Part shown: positions 63,523 through 64,000 of the stretch, piece by piece | How the letters are laid out: every line of letters begins with the position of its first letter | Position numbering within the stretch: the stretch's first letter is position 1 | Assembly: GCF_030149425.1 (NCBI RefSeq) | Contig: NZ_JASBRQ010000068.1 | Location: forward strand, 62,001-126,000 | Origin: Maricaulis sp. | GTDB taxonomy: Bacteria; Pseudomonadota; Alphaproteobacteria; Caulobacterales; Maricaulaceae | Reading direction: 5' to 3' | Length of the DNA stretch: 64,000 nt | The notes under the pieces: model-generated | The model's database searches: none | What the model was told of the DNA's origin: nothing | The model's input: the letters and a program-made list of their open reading frames with translations, nothing else | Program-made: the position numbers and the translations under genes

Positions 63523-64000
63523 TCGAGATAAGGCGAGATATAGCGTTCGAGAACGCGCATCGACTCGGCAAAATATCGGTCAGCCACTTCCGGCTCGTCA
63601 CGCTTTTCAAAGGCGATCACCTCGGCGGCGCAATAAATCTCGACGATCATGCGCGCGACCATATCGGGATCTCCTCCGTGGAAGTTGTCACGCCCCTCGC
63701 GCCAACGGCTGGCCAGAACTTCGGCGAAGCGCCGATTCCATTCCGCCCGAACCCCGCGCAGCTCCGGTGTCGTCAGGGTCAGGCGGAAAACCGCTCCAAA
63801 TGAGGGCGTATCCTGGACCAGCTCACGCAGCCCCTGGATCATCCCGGTGAGACTGACCCGCCAGTCGGTTATCTCCGGATTGGACAGAATGCCGTGAATG
63901 ATCGCATCGGTCTGCGTCTTGAACTCCTCCAGAATGGTGAGGTGGACCGAGTAGATATTCGGAAAGTAGCGATAGACCGAGCTGACCGGCACATTTGCCT
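63519..64000 (-). CDS. TetR family regulator, N-terminus cut by window edge
   Basis: The visible 160 residues begin in the recognition helix (ANVPVSSVYRYFPN), continue through the TetR ligand-binding helices, and end at RYISPYLD. The DNA-binding first helix is outside the window, so the GTG at 63992 is not the true start. It is convergent with the cytochrome gene. Confidence 0.85.
   Translation of the reverse strand, partial: ANVPVSSVYRYFPNIYSVHLTILEEFKTQTDAIIHGILSNPEITDWRVSLTGMIQGLRELVQDTPSFGAVFRLTLTTPELRGVRAEWNRRFAEVLASRWREGRDNFHGGDPDMVARMIVEIYCAAEVIAFEKRDEPEVADRYFAESMRVLERYISPYLD

Noticed and set aside
1-64000. tRNA, rRNA, insertion sequence or prophage
   Set aside because: No cloverleaf-like or conserved rRNA stretches, transposase motifs or phage genes were seen; this is ordinary chromosomal coding DNA.

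Overview
The window is high-GC, tightly packed alphaproteobacterial chromosome. The gene content fits a marine, stalked or budding Caulobacter relative of the Hyphomonadaceae/Maricaulaceae type: a TonB-dependent receptor beside acyl-CoA catabolism genes, an RpoE-ChrR sigma/anti-sigma pair driving lipid-modification genes, an alphaproteobacterial che cluster, and a beta-helix/diheme cytochrome pair of a kind I associate with Hyphomonas. That assignment is inference. I saw no rRNA, tRNA, CRISPR array, insertion sequence or prophage.

Layout. 0-9.2 kb is a catabolic locus. A hydrolase and a TonB-dependent receptor diverge from a TetR regulator, which is followed by enoyl-CoA hydratase, acyl-CoA ligase, two small hotdog proteins and an FAD oxidoreductase. 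9.3-9.9 kb holds a Tat-signal protein made of seven 22-residue repeats. 10-15.1 kb has inorganic pyrophosphatase, then a molybdenum-cofactor operon (mobA, moaA, moaD, moaE, moaB, moaC, moeA). 15.1-17.1 kb has two genes that fit hydroxyproline degradation. 17.2-22.9 kb encodes envelope hydrolases: a metzincin-type protease, an M19 dipeptidase and a lipoprotein alkaline phosphatase, plus a YbaN-like membrane protein.

23.0-35.5 kb is one long leftward chemosensory operon: HPt, STAS, CheY, CheA, CheW, a four-PAS chemoreceptor, CheR, CheD, CheB, a soluble MCP-like protein, STAS, a receiver-PP2C phosphatase and an RsbW-like ATPase. It joins a complete chemotaxis core to a partner-switching module, so its output may not be, or not only be, the flagellum. 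A LacI regulator follows. 37.0-41.8 kb holds rpoE-chrR and a divergent operon (FAD oxidase, DUF1365, cyclopropane-fatty-acid-synthase-like methyltransferase). Both directions have the same -35/-10 signature, suggesting one RpoE regulon. Next come a GGDEF-EAL protein, modABC and hemN.

48.1-60.5 kb is a single 12.4-kb gene for a giant autotransporter with about 48 glycine-rich repeats and a C-terminal beta-barrel. To its right are a 32-residue membrane microprotein with a strong ribosome binding site, the beta-helix lipoprotein/diheme cytochrome pair, and a TetR gene cut by the window edge.

Links between regions: modABC imports molybdate for the cofactor operon; the CheR/CheB-tethering tail on the chemoreceptor matches the cheR and cheB in its operon. 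Most candidate novelty lies in the Tat-signal repeat protein, the giant autotransporter, the chemosensory/partner-switch fusion with a shared C-terminal tail motif, the ChrR that lacks its zinc cysteines, and the microprotein.
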